Assembly: GCF_900107015.1 (NCBI RefSeq)
Contig: NZ_FNOI01000002.1
Coordinates: forward strand, 496,001-560,000
Length of the DNA: 64,000 nucleotides
Direction of reading: 5' to 3'
From: Litoreibacter albidus
Lineage (GTDB): Bacteria > Pseudomonadota > Alphaproteobacteria > Rhodobacterales > Rhodobacteraceae
Below, one piece after another: positions 52,997-62,707 of this stretch. A program made the translations under genes and the position numbers. A model generated the notes under the pieces. The model was given only the letters and a program-made list of their open reading frames with translations, was not told the origin of the DNA and made no database searches. Numbering within the stretch: position 1 is the stretch's first letter; every line of letters begins with the position of its first letter.

Positions 52997-53939
52997 CAGT
53001 GATCATCGCCTCCAATGTTGATCGGGACGGCGTCCAGCCCAGCTCCGACATCGCGCGATCACTGCCCGAAACCAGCTTTGTGCAATCACCTGCGCGGCGG
53101 GCACCCTCGACGATCGGCACGGATTTGTTGGTCACCGCGCGGCTGTGGTCAATCACTTCGCGAACAGAAAAGCCGCTCCCTGTGCCTAGGTTAAACACAG
53201 CTGGGGCACCGCCGTCGATCAGCCATTCCAAGCCCTTCACGTGCGCTTCGACTAAATCCATCACGTGGACATAGTCACGGATGCAGGTTCCATCCGGCGT
53301 ATCGTAATCGGTTCCAAATACCGTCAGCGCTGGCCGTTTTCCGTCAATCGCATCCAGCATAAGCGGGATCAGGTGCGTCTCTGGCTGATGAAATTCGCCG
53401 ATCTCGCCGGCAGGATCTGCACCCGCGACGTTGAAGTACCGGAAAATAACGTGCCGTAACCCGTGGCTATGCTCAAAATTGCGCAAAATATCTTCGACCG
53501 CACGCTTGGAGGCACCGTATGCATTGATCGGATGCTGTGCTGTGTCTTCTGTCAGCGTCACGCCATCTTGGTCGCCATAGGTGGCACACGTCGATGAGAA
53601 CACGAAGTTTTCGCAGCCAGCTGCGGTGGCCGCTTCTATCAAGTTCAGCGATCCGCCAACGTTATTGCGCCAATACAACCCGGGGTCAGTTACTGACTCC
53701 CCCACCTGGCTTAACGCAGCGAAGTGCATGACGGCGACGGGATTATACTGCGCAAACACCGCATCAAGACGTGGGCGGTCCAACAGATCGCCAGCCTCGA
53801 ACGGGCCGAATTTCACCGCATCTTCCCAGCCAGTGCATAGGTTATCATATGTTATCGGCGTATGGCCCGCAGCCGCCAAAACCTTACAGGCGTGCGAGCC
53901 GATATAGCCCGCTCCACCGGTAACCAGCACATTTGCCAT
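52956..53939 (-). CDS. galE: UDP-glucose 4-epimerase
   Basis: A 327-residue extended short-chain dehydrogenase with VTGGAGYIGSHACKVL (NAD binding), FSSTCATYG with the catalytic Ser/Thr region, and YGASKRAVED with the Tyr-x3-Lys pair. RYFNVAGAD and DGTCIRDYVHVMDL are GalE signatures. It interconverts UDP-glucose and UDP-galactose. It follows galU by 14 bp, so the two together supply UDP-Glc and UDP-Gal for the glycosyltransferases around them. Confidence 0.96.
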   Translation of the reverse strand: MANVLVTGGAGYIGSHACKVLAAAGHTPITYDNLCTGWEDAVKFGPFEAGDLLDRPRLDAVFAQYNPVAVMHFAALSQVGESVTDPGLYWRNNVGGSLNLIEAATAAGCENFVFSSTCATYGDQDGVTLTEDTAQHPINAYGASKRAVEDILRNFEHSHGLRHVIFRYFNVAGADPAGEIGEFHQPETHLIPLMLDAIDGKRPALTVFGTDYDTPDGTCIRDYVHVMDLVEAHVKGLEWLIDGGAPAVFNLGTGSGFSVREVIDHSRAVTNKSVPIVEGARRAGDCTKLVSGSDRAMSELGWTPSRSTLEAMITDAWRWHQNGHYDK

Positions 53940-53953
53940 AAACGGTCCCTTGG

Positions 53954-54847
53954 TTATTCGGCCGCTTTGCGCACGGCCGCCATTTCATCCAGATAGCTGG
54001 ACAGCTCCTCGCGCAGTTCCGGACGGGCCAGACCAAACGCAACAGTTGCCTGTAGGTAGCCAGCTTTGGAGCCGCAGTCAAAGCGCTGCCCGCGGAACCG
54101 GTAGCCGTACACATCGCGGTCAGCCTGAATTTCCTGAGCAATCGCATCAGTCAGTTGGATTTCACCGCCTGCGCCTTGTTTGATCTTGTTAAGGTTGTTC
54201 AAAACCTTAGGCGTCAAAATGTAGCGACCAATCACCGCGAGGTTTGAGGGCGCATCCTCCACAGACGGTTTTTCCACCATGCCACGTACCGACACCATGG
54301 ACCCCATATCTTCCTTGATATCCAAGACGCCGTAGGCCGATGCCTTTTCAGGTGGGACTTCCATCGCGGCAACCATGCAGCCGCCGGTCTCGTCGTAGGC
54401 TTCGACCATTTGTTGAAGGCACGGCTTTTCCGCCGCGATAACGTCATCAGGCAGAATAACCGCGAACGGCTCGTTACCGATCAGGCGCCGCGCGCACCAC
54501 ACAGCATGCCCAAGGCCCAGCGCCTTGTGCTGCCGGATATACGCAATCGCGCCGCTATCCATGTTGGTGTTCTTCAACGTGGCAAGAAGCTCCTTCTTGC
54601 CCTTCTTACGCAGCGTATTCTCAAGCTCAGGTGCGTGGTCGAAGTAATCCTCCAACGCGCCCTTCCCGCGAGATGTCACAAAGATGAACTCTTTGATGCC
54701 AGCGGCCCGCGCCTCATCAATCGCGTATTGGATCAGGGGCCGGTCAACCAGCGTCATGATCTCTTTCGGGATGGACTTCGTCGCAGGCAGGAATCGCGTT
54801 CCCAGACCAGCTACCGGAAAGACCGCTTTCGTAACCTTACGCTTCAT
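53954..54847 (-). CDS. galU: UTP-glucose-1-phosphate uridylyltransferase
   Basis: A 297-residue enzyme with VTKAVFPVAGLGTRFLPATK (nucleotide-binding loop), SIPKEIMTLVDRPLIQYAI, FAVILPDDVIAAEKPC and VEKPSVEDAPSNLAVIGRYI, all GalU signatures. It makes UDP-glucose for exopolysaccharide, capsule and LPS. It is the first gene of a pair with galE. Confidence 0.97.
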   Translation of the reverse strand: MKRKVTKAVFPVAGLGTRFLPATKSIPKEIMTLVDRPLIQYAIDEARAAGIKEFIFVTSRGKGALEDYFDHAPELENTLRKKGKKELLATLKNTNMDSGAIAYIRQHKALGLGHAVWCARRLIGNEPFAVILPDDVIAAEKPCLQQMVEAYDETGGCMVAAMEVPPEKASAYGVLDIKEDMGSMVSVRGMVEKPSVEDAPSNLAVIGRYILTPKVLNNLNKIKQGAGGEIQLTDAIAQEIQADRDVYGYRFRGQRFDCGSKAGYLQATVAFGLARPELREELSSYLDEMAAVRKAAE

Positions 54848-54945
54848 GTGATGTGCCCTACTTTTCGACCGATACTACTCAAACTCAGAACGTCTTACTA
54901 TATACACATCAACACTCTGACAAAACTGTGACCCATTCGCGTGGC

Positions 54946-56154
54946 CTAGCGCGTCACATCGAGCAGGTGTTGCTCCACTTTAACGCGCTCCGAAAGCCGA
55001 TACCATGACCACAACGGTTGGGAACGGGAAGACTTTCCAAATATTCCCCCCGACTGAACCCAAAAGCCGTCTGAGTGAAACCACCGCCGGTGAAACAAGG
55101 CCGTCCGGCTCAGCACAATCGCGGTGCAGGGTGTTCCCGCGTCAGACAATGCTTTCGCCCGATTGTAAATGCTCCGTCGCTCGCTCCAGTGGCCTGACAC
55201 ATACCGATGTGCTGGTAGGTTTTCCTTGCTGGCAAATGGCTTAAAGTCAGGCGCATTTTGCCGTGGCGGTGCGGGCTTTTGTTGGCGTGTCCGGCCCTGC
55301 GCTATTCCCGCCTCCAAGTCTCTTTTTAAGCGCAAAACATCACAAGGCTCTAGGATTCCACGCACAAGCCCTGTGTCGAGCCGCTTGGATTGGCGACGTC
55401 GCAGCGCATCAAGGTCGCTGTCCGGCCTACCGTATTTTTGCACGAAGTAAGCTTGGCTCGCGCCGATCTCGAACAGCGACTTTGGCCGTCTATCCCGCCC
55501 ACGCATAGGTGACGGGGCGTAGCCGTGTTGGACCTCCGCGTCGGGCACGATCGCGGTGCTAAATCCGGCCTGTGCGATGCGCAGGTTCACATCGGTTTCG
55601 TCCAGATAGAAGCGGTAGTTTTCGTCAAATCCGCCCAGTGCAATCAGCGTATCACGGCGAAATGCGCAATTGGTTCCTTGCGTCTTTATGGCTCGCCCAG
55701 CGGTCATGATTTGGGCGCTATGTCCGCTCAGCCTGATCGGCAAGCTTTCGCCATCAGGGGCTATTTCTTCGGCCTGCCACTGGAGGCTTATACCGTTTCT
55801 GCCCCGCACAAACCCGCCAGATGCAGCAACCTCGGGCGTGGTGAACGGCGCAACGAGTCGCGCCAACCACGTTGGCTCCGCAATTGCGTCGTCGTCGATG
55901 AAAGCGGCAACATCGCCAGCCGCCAGCATCACGCCAAGGTTGCGCGCCTTGGATATGTTAGCTTCCGCGCAGATCGCGCTCTTCAACCGATCAGTCGGCG
56001 CTAAGCTGCTCAGACTTTTGGCCGTCTCAGCGTCAGTGACCAGAATAAGCTCAAAGTTCCGGTACGTCTGAAAGTCCAGCGCGCGGACGCACCGGCGTAG
56101 GTCATGCGGTCGGTGCCTGCTGACAACGACCACACTGACCAAGGGTGTCGTCAT
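54946..56154 (-). CDS. Family 2 glycosyltransferase with C-terminal extension
   Basis: A 402-residue protein. The N-terminal 230 residues are a GT-A domain: VSVVVVSRHRPHDLRRCVRA, ICAEANISKARNLGVMLA, VAAFIDDDAIAEPTWLARL (DDD metal motif) and YRFYLDETDVNLRIAQAG. The remaining 170 residues are basic and not recognised. Its start overlaps the kdsB stop by ATGA, so it is coupled to Kdo activation and could act on LPS core or a Kdo-linked capsule; that is inference. Confidence 0.83.
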   Translation of the reverse strand: MTTPLVSVVVVSRHRPHDLRRCVRALDFQTYRNFELILVTDAETAKSLSSLAPTDRLKSAICAEANISKARNLGVMLAAGDVAAFIDDDAIAEPTWLARLVAPFTTPEVAASGGFVRGRNGISLQWQAEEIAPDGESLPIRLSGHSAQIMTAGRAIKTQGTNCAFRRDTLIALGGFDENYRFYLDETDVNLRIAQAGFSTAIVPDAEVQHGYAPSPMRGRDRRPKSLFEIGASQAYFVQKYGRPDSDLDALRRRQSKRLDTGLVRGILEPCDVLRLKRDLEAGIAQGRTRQQKPAPPRQNAPDFKPFASKENLPAHRYVSGHWSERRSIYNRAKALSDAGTPCTAIVLSRTALFHRRWFHSDGFWVQSGGIFGKSSRSQPLWSWYRLSERVKVEQHLLDVTR

Positions 56155-56951
56155 GGGTGACCCATCTCCGACAGCATCGCCTCCAAGCGGGGAACGTCTT
56201 CAGGGTTGTTCAACTCCCAAAACTGACGTCCCCGGGCTTCTACTTCTACGCACAAAATCTTGCGGCTGTTTTCAAGGAAGCGAAGCTGCTCCAATCCTTC
56301 CAACTGCTCTAGCGGGCCAACTGGCCAAGTCGCGTAATCGCGCAACGCGTCTGGTCGGTAAGCATAAACACCGACATGATGAAAAACGGGGGTTTGGGCG
56401 TTGTTAGAGTATGTATTCGACGTAAAAGGAATAACCTCTTTAGAGAAAAACAACGCGGACATGTCTTGTGCGAAAACTGCCGTGGTGCCGCCAACACGAC
56501 CATGGCGGCGATCCTCGAGAAAGCCGTTCAATGCCCGCCCGTCACATCGCAATACGGGAGTAGCACAGGCCGCGTCAGGCGCACCGCGCAGGCCCGCAAT
56601 CAAGTCTTCGACAAACCAAGACGGTGTCAGCGGCGCATCGCCTTGCAGGTTAACGACGATCTCCGGCTCCTCACCTAGCAGCGGCAAGGCGTCGGCGCAG
56701 CGTTCCGTTCCGTTGAAACAATCGGATGAGGTCATGACCACCTCTGCCCCGAAACCCTCTGCGGCGGCTTTGATGCGGTCATCGTCGGTCGCAACAACAA
56801 CGCGGTCGACGCCAGCCACGGATTTCGCGGCAAGCCATGATCGCTCAATCAGGCTGCGTGCCTCGCCCGTTGCGCCTGTCAAAGTCACGAGCGGCTTTCC
56901 CGGGTAACGGGTGGAGGCATAGCGGGCGGGTATAATGATTGTGACCGACAT
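56151..56951 (-). CDS. kdsB: 3-deoxy-manno-octulosonate cytidylyltransferase (CMP-Kdo synthetase)
   Basis: A 266-residue protein with IIPARYASTRYPGKPL (CTP-binding), VVVATDDDRI, VVNLQGDAPL and HHVGVYAYRPDALRDY, the KdsB signatures. It activates Kdo as CMP-Kdo for LPS inner core and some capsules. Its start at 56951 abuts the cysQ stop and its stop overlaps the GT2 gene. Confidence 0.95.
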   Translation of the reverse strand: MSVTIIIPARYASTRYPGKPLVTLTGATGEARSLIERSWLAAKSVAGVDRVVVATDDDRIKAAAEGFGAEVVMTSSDCFNGTERCADALPLLGEEPEIVVNLQGDAPLTPSWFVEDLIAGLRGAPDAACATPVLRCDGRALNGFLEDRRHGRVGGTTAVFAQDMSALFFSKEVIPFTSNTYSNNAQTPVFHHVGVYAYRPDALRDYATWPVGPLEQLEGLEQLRFLENSRKILCVEVEARGRQFWELNNPEDVPRLEAMLSEMGHP

Positions 56952-57748
56952 CAGGCGGACTTCAATTCAACGCCAGGGGCGTATGCGATAAAGAACGGGT
57001 TCTCGTAGATCGGCTTGCCGTATGTCAGCGGCGAATGATCGTCAAAGCGCACGACAGCACCGCCAGCGCCGTTCAAAACGGCATGCCCTGCAGCGGTGTC
57101 CCACTCCATCGTGCGGCCCAATCTGGGGTACAAATCAGCCTCCCCAGCGGCAACAAGGCAGAACTTCAACGATGATCCCGCGCCAGTCATGTCTGTGGTC
57201 TGGTACTTTGAGATATAGTCATCTGTGGCCTGATCGCGGTGCGACTTGGACGCTACAACCACCAGCGAGGCATTATCGGGTGTTTTCACGCGAATAGGCT
57301 TTGTTAGACCCTGTTTCTTACGATCAAAGGGTCCAACCTCCTCCACCGTTTGGCCATCTGCACCGGTATAGAACATGCGGCCTTTGGCCGGCGCGTAGAC
57401 CACCCCGCGAACGGGTATGCCGTTCTCTACGTAGGCAATGTTTACAGTGAAGTCGCCGCGCCGCTTGATGAATTCCTTTGTCCCGTCCAACGGGTCCACG
57501 ATGATGAAATTCGACGCGCTTTCGCCATGGGTATCCGCCTGCTCTTCCGTGACCAACAAGACGTTAGGGAAAGCCGCGCGAATACCGGCAGATATTAGCG
57601 CGTCAGCGGCCTCATCCGCGGCGGTAACCGGGCTATCATCGGATTTCGCCCGCACCTCGAAGTCGTCGGCGTCGTAGATTTCCATGATCTTGTCGCCAGC
57701 TTCCAATGCCAGCTCCCGAAACACCGTTGCCATCTTGTTATAGTCCAC
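56951..57748 (-). CDS. cysQ: 3'(2'),5'-bisphosphate nucleotidase (PAP phosphatase)
   Basis: A 265-residue member of the inositol-monophosphatase superfamily: VTEEQAD (metal Glu), IVDPLDGTKEFIKRRGDFTV (core motif DPLDGT) and LGRTMEWDTAAGHAVLNGAG (WDTAAGH motif). CysQ removes the 3'-phosphate of PAP, the by-product of sulfation and of sulfate assimilation. It is the first gene of the minus-strand block with kdsB, glycosyltransferases and a sulfotransferase homologue, which suggests it serves glycan sulfation. Confidence 0.95.
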   Translation of the reverse strand: MDYNKMATVFRELALEAGDKIMEIYDADDFEVRAKSDDSPVTAADEAADALISAGIRAAFPNVLLVTEEQADTHGESASNFIIVDPLDGTKEFIKRRGDFTVNIAYVENGIPVRGVVYAPAKGRMFYTGADGQTVEEVGPFDRKKQGLTKPIRVKTPDNASLVVVASKSHRDQATDDYISKYQTTDMTGAGSSLKFCLVAAGEADLYPRLGRTMEWDTAAGHAVLNGAGGAVVRFDDHSPLTYGKPIYENPFFIAYAPGVELKSA

Positions 57749-57876
57749 AGCCGCTCTCCTGCCGGATAATTGATTTCACACTTGGGCTTTCTTATGCTTG
57801 CTTGATAACGGATCGGCAAGTTTTCTGGCATCTAAGGATCAGTAGCACCGGCCGTAGGCAAAGCAGGTTTGCACAA

Positions 57877-58698
57877 ATGTTCAGAACCGAAGAACGCAAC
57901 ACGCACTTCCGGTCAGCCATTGGGCTGGCGGATCTGATTTACGTCAGCACCGTGCGCCATGTTCGCAAGTCCCACCGCAACGCGGTGATCGGCCTCGCGA
58001 TGAACATGATGACCACCGTGATCATGGTTGCAGCGTTCTACCTGATGTTTTCCATTCTGGGGCTTCGCGGCACGGCCATTCGCGGGGACTTCATCCTTTA
58101 CCTGCTGTCCGGCATTTTCCTGTTTCTGACACATACCAAAGCCGTTGGCGCGATCATGGGGTCCGAGGGGCCGACCTCCGCCATGATGAAACATGCCCCG
58201 ATGAACACAGCGATTGCCATTGCATCCGCCGCGCTGTCCGCGCTTTACATTCAAACCTTATCGGCGGTTTTGATCCTGTTTCTAGTCCACGTCGCGTGGC
58301 ACCCTATCGAGATCAACGACCCAATCGGCACGATCGGTATGTTCCTGCTCTCGTGGTTTTCTGGCGTTTCCGTGGGGATGGTCTTTCTCGCCATTAAACC
58401 ATGGTTCCCTGGGTTCGCGTCCATCGCATCAACGGTCTATAGCCGTGCCAATATGGTCGCGTCGGGCAAAATGTTCGTGGCCAACAGCATGCCATCCTCA
58501 ATGTTGGCGTTCTTTGACTGGAACCCGCTGTTTCACTGCATCGACCAAGCACGCGGCTATGCGTTCATCAACTATAACCCGCATTTCAGTTCGGTCAGCT
58601 ATCCGCTGATCGTATCCATCACACTGATCATGCTGGGCCTGATGGGCGAATTCAAAGCGCGCCGACATGCCTCCATCAGCTGGAGCGCTGGTCGTTAG
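57877..58698 (+). CDS. kpsM: KpsM-like ABC-2 polysaccharide export permease
   Basis: A protein of about 273 residues with six predicted helices of the ABC-2/KpsM type. An N-terminal amphipathic segment (FRTEERNTHFRSAIGLADLI) is followed by membrane pairs (IGLAMNMMTTVIMVAAFYLM, LLSGIFLFLTHTKAV). The conserved segment MPSSMLAFFDWNPLFHCIDQ, then ARGY, is typical of polysaccharide permeases. ATG 57877 was chosen because the upstream in-frame extension lies inside the divergent cysQ gene. No ATPase (KpsT) gene is adjacent; the next gene is convergent alkB, overlapping by 4 bp. It therefore needs an ATPase encoded elsewhere. Confidence 0.85.
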   Translation: MFRTEERNTHFRSAIGLADLIYVSTVRHVRKSHRNAVIGLAMNMMTTVIMVAAFYLMFSILGLRGTAIRGDFILYLLSGIFLFLTHTKAVGAIMGSEGPTSAMMKHAPMNTAIAIASAALSALYIQTLSAVLILFLVHVAWHPIEINDPIGTIGMFLLSWFSGVSVGMVFLAIKPWFPGFASIASTVYSRANMVASGKMFVANSMPSSMLAFFDWNPLFHCIDQARGYAFINYNPHFSSVSYPLIVSITLIMLGLMGEFKARRHASISWSAGR

Positions 58699-59321
58699 GT
58701 CACCACACGCAACGTCAAGTTGATACGCCCGCCCTTGGGCAGCAAAAGCGACGTTCCGGCCTTGATCCGGTCAACGCCGTGGTAAGTCAGCCGCGCGGCG
58801 CCGCCCATGACCAGTACATCACCAGAGCGCAGCCAGATGCTTTCCGTCTTGCCGCCCCGTGTTTCATTGCCGATCCGAAACAAAGCATCGTCACCCAAAG
58901 AGATGGAGATGACAGGCCACGAGAAGTCGGCCTCGTCGCGATCTTGGTGCAAACCCATTCGCGCGTCCGCGTCGTAGAAGTTAACCAAACAACAGTCCGG
59001 CGCGCGCTCACTGGGGCCCAACGCGTGCCAGATATCCATCACGCTGTCCGGGATGTCGGGCCACGCCATTCCGCGCGGATGGCAGGCGTCGTAGCGGTAC
59101 CCGTTCCGGTCGGACACCCAACCGAATTTCCCTGCCGATGTCATACGAACCGACATGTCTTTGCCACGGCTGGTGGTGGGCACAAAAAGCGGGGCCGCCG
59201 TCACGACGTCCCGTAGGTCGTCTAGCAACGCCCGTTGCTTCGCGTCGTCCAGCAGTTGCTCGAAAACTTCGACCCCCCTGACCACAAGATTTGGTGTCGG
59301 TTTGGTAAAATGATCACTCAT
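58695..59321 (-). CDS. alkB: AlkB-like 2-oxoglutarate/Fe(II) alkylated-DNA dioxygenase
   Basis: A protein of about 208 residues from ATG 59321 (an in-frame start at 59357 is less likely). It has CLVNFYDADARMGLHQDRDE with the HxD iron ligands, and VISISLGDDALFRIG. The distal His lies in LTYHGVDRI, and RINLTLRVV carries the 2-oxoglutarate-binding Arg. It repairs N1-methyladenine and N3-methylcytosine by oxidative demethylation. It converges on the permease and is divergent from dnaK. Confidence 0.93.
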   Translation of the reverse strand: MSDHFTKPTPNLVVRGVEVFEQLLDDAKQRALLDDLRDVVTAAPLFVPTTSRGKDMSVRMTSAGKFGWVSDRNGYRYDACHPRGMAWPDIPDSVMDIWHALGPSERAPDCCLVNFYDADARMGLHQDRDEADFSWPVISISLGDDALFRIGNETRGGKTESIWLRSGDVLVMGGAARLTYHGVDRIKAGTSLLLPKGGRINLTLRVVT

Positions 59322-59386
59322 ATTCGCCTCCACGCGCCTTTCAGCCGCCTTTCTCACTATTTTGAGAGATTAGGACTGCCCTGCGC

Positions 59387-59415
59387 CTTGCAGCACTAGG
59401 GGCCCAGCCTTATAT
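59387..59415 (+). promoter_or_regulatory. Candidate RpoH-type heat-shock promoter of dnaK
   Basis: CTTGCA (59387-59392) and CCTTATAT (59408-59415), about 16 bp apart, fit the alphaproteobacterial sigma-32 pattern (CTTG, then CYTATNT). They lie about 110 bp before the dnaK start. Assignment is by eye only. Confidence 0.45.
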
Positions 59416-59526
59416 ACGCTTCGAATTCCGATGGGGCTATGCCCCCGGTTCAATTTTGGGATCGGAGCGCAGGAGCCATATTGGGCCTGCCCTCCTCAAC
59501 ATCGCCTCGACGAAAGGACCTAGCTC

Positions 59527-61446
59527 ATGGCTAAAGTTATCGGTATCGACCTTGGTACAACAAACTCTTGTGTCGCCATCATGGACGGCTCTCAGCCTCG
59601 CGTTATTGAGAACGCAGAGGGCGCACGCACAACCCCATCTATCGTAGCCTTCACAGACGATGAGCGTCTGGTTGGTCAGGCCGCCAAACGGCAGGCTGTT
59701 ACGAACCCGAACAACACAATTTTCGGCGTGAAACGCCTGATTGGCCGTCGTGCTGACGACAAGCACATTGCCAAAGACAAAAAGAACCTTCCGTTCGAGG
59801 TTGTCGATGGCGGCAACGGCGACGCTTGGGTCTCCGCGAAGGGCGAGAAGTACAGCCCGTCCCAGATCTCGGCATTCATCCTGCAAAAGATGAAAGAAAC
59901 CGCTGAAAGCTACCTCGGCGAAGACGTTACGCAAGCCGTGATCACGGTCCCTGCCTACTTCAACGACGCCCAGCGCCAGGCAACAAAGGACGCCGGCAAA
60001 ATTGCTGGCCTTGAAGTGCTGCGCATTATCAACGAGCCGACAGCTGCTGCGTTGGCTTACGGCCTCGACAAAAAAGAAACGCAAACCATCGCGGTCTATG
60101 ACCTTGGTGGCGGTACGTTCGACGTAACCATTCTGGAAATCGACGACGGCCTGTTCGAAGTTAAGTCCACCAACGGTGACACGTTCCTTGGTGGTGAAGA
60201 CTTCGACATGCGCATCGTGTCCTATCTTGCCGACGAGTTCAAAAAAGAGAACGGCGTTGACCTGAAGAAAGACAAGATGGCGCTGCAGCGTCTGAAAGAA
60301 GCTGCCGAGAAAGCCAAAATTGAGTTGTCCTCGTCCCAGCAAACAGAGATCAACCAGCCGTTTATCTCTATGGACCCTAAAGGCGGCCAACCGCTGCACA
60401 TGGTCATGAAGCTGACACGCGCTAAACTGGAAAGCCTTGTCTCCGACCTGATCAAAGCCTCGATCAAACCTTGCCAAGCCGCGTTGAAAGATGCGGGCCT
60501 GTCCACCTCCGACGTCGACGAAGTCGTGTTGGTTGGCGGTATGACCCGTATGCCTAAGGTTATCGAAGAGGTGTCCAAGTTCTTCGGTCGTGAAGCCAAC
60601 AAAGGCGTGAACCCTGATGAAGTTGTCGCCATGGGCGCAGCCATTCAAGCTGGTGTTCTGCAAGGCGATGTGAAGGACGTTGTTCTTCTCGACGTGACGC
60701 CACTGTCCTTGGGTATCGAAACCCTTGGTGGTGTGTTCACACGCCTGATCGACCGCAACACAACGATCCCGACCAAGAAGTCGCAAATCTTCTCGACCGC
60801 CGAAGACAACCAAAACGCTGTGACGTTGCGGGTGTTCCAAGGGGAGCGTGAGATGGCCGCCGACAACAAGATGCTGGGCCAGTTCAACCTGGAAAGCATC
60901 CCACCGGCGCCACGCGGCATGCCGCAGATCGAGGTTACTTTTGACATCGACGCCAACGGCATCGTTGAAGTTGGGGCCAAAGACAAAGGTACCGGCAAAG
61001 AGCAAAAGATCACGATCCAAGCTTCTGGCGGTCTGTCCGATGATGACATCGAGCAAATGGTGAAAGACGCGGAAGCTAACGCTGACGCGGATGCGGAACG
61101 TCGTGAGCTGGTTGAATCGACCAACCAAGCCGAAAGCCTGATCCACAGCACCAAGAAGTCGCTGGAAGAGCACGGCGATAAGGTTGACGGCTCCACAGTG
61201 GAAGTCATCGAGCTGGCCCTCAAAGCCCTCGAAGAAACTATGGACTCGGAAGACGCTGCCAAAATCAAAGGCGGCATCCAGAACCTGACAGACGCAGCGA
61301 TGAAGCTGGGCGAAGCGATCTACAAGTCGCAGCAAGAAGAAGCTGCTGCCGCAGAGCCAACTGAAGAGCCCGACGATATGCGCGGTGTTGACGAAGACAT
61401 CGTGGATGCGGACTTCGAAGATTTGGACAACAACAAACGCGGCTAA
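59527..61446 (+). CDS. dnaK: Molecular chaperone DnaK (Hsp70)
   Basis: A 639-residue protein, full length. It has [17 protein letters not shown] (phosphate 1), [32 protein letters not shown] (phosphate 2) and [12 protein letters not shown] (adenosine), then the substrate-binding domain and lid. It ends with an acidic tail, as in most bacterial DnaK. With DnaJ and GrpE it refolds or holds unfolded proteins. A good Shine-Dalgarno sequence (AAAGGA) precedes ATG 59527, and dnaJ follows after 86 bp. Confidence 0.98.
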   Translation: MAKVIGIDLGTTNSCVAIMDGSQPRVIENAEGARTTPSIVAFTDDERLVGQAAKRQAVTNPNNTIFGVKRLIGRRADDKHIAKDKKNLPFEVVDGGNGDAWVSAKGEKYSPSQISAFILQKMKETAESYLGEDVTQAVITVPAYFNDAQRQATKDAGKIAGLEVLRIINEPTAAALAYGLDKKETQTIAVYDLGGGTFDVTILEIDDGLFEVKSTNGDTFLGGEDFDMRIVSYLADEFKKENGVDLKKDKMALQRLKEAAEKAKIELSSSQQTEINQPFISMDPKGGQPLHMVMKLTRAKLESLVSDLIKASIKPCQAALKDAGLSTSDVDEVVLVGGMTRMPKVIEEVSKFFGREANKGVNPDEVVAMGAAIQAGVLQGDVKDVVLLDVTPLSLGIETLGGVFTRLIDRNTTIPTKKSQIFSTAEDNQNAVTLRVFQGEREMAADNKMLGQFNLESIPPAPRGMPQIEVTFDIDANGIVEVGAKDKGTGKEQKITIQASGGLSDDDIEQMVKDAEANADADAERRELVESTNQAESLIHSTKKSLEEHGDKVDGSTVEVIELALKALEETMDSEDAAKIKGGIQNLTDAAMKLGEAIYKSQQEEAAAAEPTEEPDDMRGVDEDIVDADFEDLDNNKRG

Positions 61447-61532
61447 TGATGCCGGGTCCTGACACGGAAGACCGGCCCGAAAATACGGGCCGGTCAGCAT
61501 GTTTCAGTGATCTAGTTTTGGAAGGTTGATCC

Positions 61533-62672
61533 ATGGCAAAACGTGATTATTACGAAGTACTAGGTGCTGACCGCGGCGCTTCCGCAGATGAGTTGAAGAA
61601 AGCTTATCGCAAGAAGGCCAAAGAGCTGCATCCGGATCGGAATTCCGACAATCCAAACGCGGAATCCCAATTCAAAGAAGCAAACGAAGCCTACGAAGTC
61701 CTGAAGGACGCCGACAAGAAGGCGGCTTATGACCGTTATGGCCACGCCGCATTCGAAGGCGGAATGGGCGGCGGTCAACGTCAGGGCGGCAACGGTGATT
61801 TCTCATCCGCGTTCTCCGATGTTTTCGAAGACCTGTTTGGCGACTTTATGGGCGGCGGCGCGCAGCGCGGTGGCCGTCAACGCGCCTCGCGCGGCTCCGA
61901 CTTACGCTACAATCTGCGTATCTCCTTGGAAGACGCATTCCTCGGTCTGCAAAAGGCCATCACCGTCCCGACCTCCGTGTCGTGCAACAGTTGTGATGGA
62001 TCGGGCGCTGAAGGTGGCGCTGAACCGCAAACCTGCCCGACATGTTCCGGCATGGGCAAAGTTCGCGCGCAACAGGGTTTCTTCACCGTGGAGCGCACCT
62101 GCCCGACCTGCTCTGGCGTCGGCCAGATTATTAAAAACCCATGCCGCACCTGCGGCGGTTCTGGTCGCGAGGAAAAAGAGCGCTCCCTGAGCGTTAACAT
62201 TCCTGCTGGTGTCGAAACGGGCACTCGCATTCGCCTCTCCGGCGAGGGTGAGGCCGGTTTGCGTGGCGGACCATCCGGCGACCTCTACATCTTCATCGAA
62301 GTTGCAGAGCACGAGTTGTTCCAACGCGACGGTATCGACCTGTTCTGCCGCGTGCCTGTTTCCATGGCGACGGCGGCCATCGGTGGCGACGTGGAAGTCC
62401 CTACTATCGACGGCGGACGCTCTCGCGTGAAGGTTCCCGCTGGTAGCCAGTCGGGACGCCAGATGCGCCTGCGCGCAAAAGGCATGCCAGCGCTGCGCGG
62501 CGGCGGCACCGGTGACATGTTCATCGAGCTTGCGGTAGAGACGCCGGTCAACCTGACCAGCAAGCAAAAGGAACTGCTACGGGAGTTTGAGAAGCTAAGC
62601 GAGGAGAACAACCCCCTCCTCACCAGCTTCTTCTCGAAGGTCAAATCCTTCTGGGCCGACATGAAAAACTAA
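61533..62672 (+). CDS. dnaJ: Co-chaperone DnaJ (Hsp40)
   Basis: A 379-residue type I J-protein: J domain (residues 1-70) with the HPD motif in [11 protein letters not shown], a Gly-rich linker, then four CXXCXGXG zinc-finger repeats ([32 protein letters not shown]) and the C-terminal substrate domains. It stimulates DnaK ATPase and delivers substrates. Co-transcription with dnaK is likely, and the gene ends at a strong terminator. Confidence 0.98.
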   Translation: MAKRDYYEVLGADRGASADELKKAYRKKAKELHPDRNSDNPNAESQFKEANEAYEVLKDADKKAAYDRYGHAAFEGGMGGGQRQGGNGDFSSAFSDVFEDLFGDFMGGGAQRGGRQRASRGSDLRYNLRISLEDAFLGLQKAITVPTSVSCNSCDGSGAEGGAEPQTCPTCSGMGKVRAQQGFFTVERTCPTCSGVGQIIKNPCRTCGGSGREEKERSLSVNIPAGVETGTRIRLSGEGEAGLRGGPSGDLYIFIEVAEHELFQRDGIDLFCRVPVSMATAAIGGDVEVPTIDGGRSRVKVPAGSQSGRQMRLRAKGMPALRGGGTGDMFIELAVETPVNLTSKQKELLREFEKLSEENNPLLTSFFSKVKSFWADMKN

Positions 62673-62677
62673 ATAAG

Positions 62678-62707
62678 GAAGCGCCCAAATCGGGCGCTTC
62701 TTTTTTT
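62678..62707 (+). terminator. Rho-independent terminator of dnaK-dnaJ
   Basis: GAAGCGCCC, loop AAATC and GGGCGCTTC form a 9-bp perfect stem followed by seven T. It sits 5 bp after the dnaJ stop and abuts the 3' end of the convergent malic enzyme gene. Confidence 0.95.

Noticed and set aside
59437-61500. A 687-codon minus-strand open frame opposite dnaK
   Set aside because: It is antisense to dnaK, which is certain. Long antisense frames opposite dnaK are a known artefact of its codon use.
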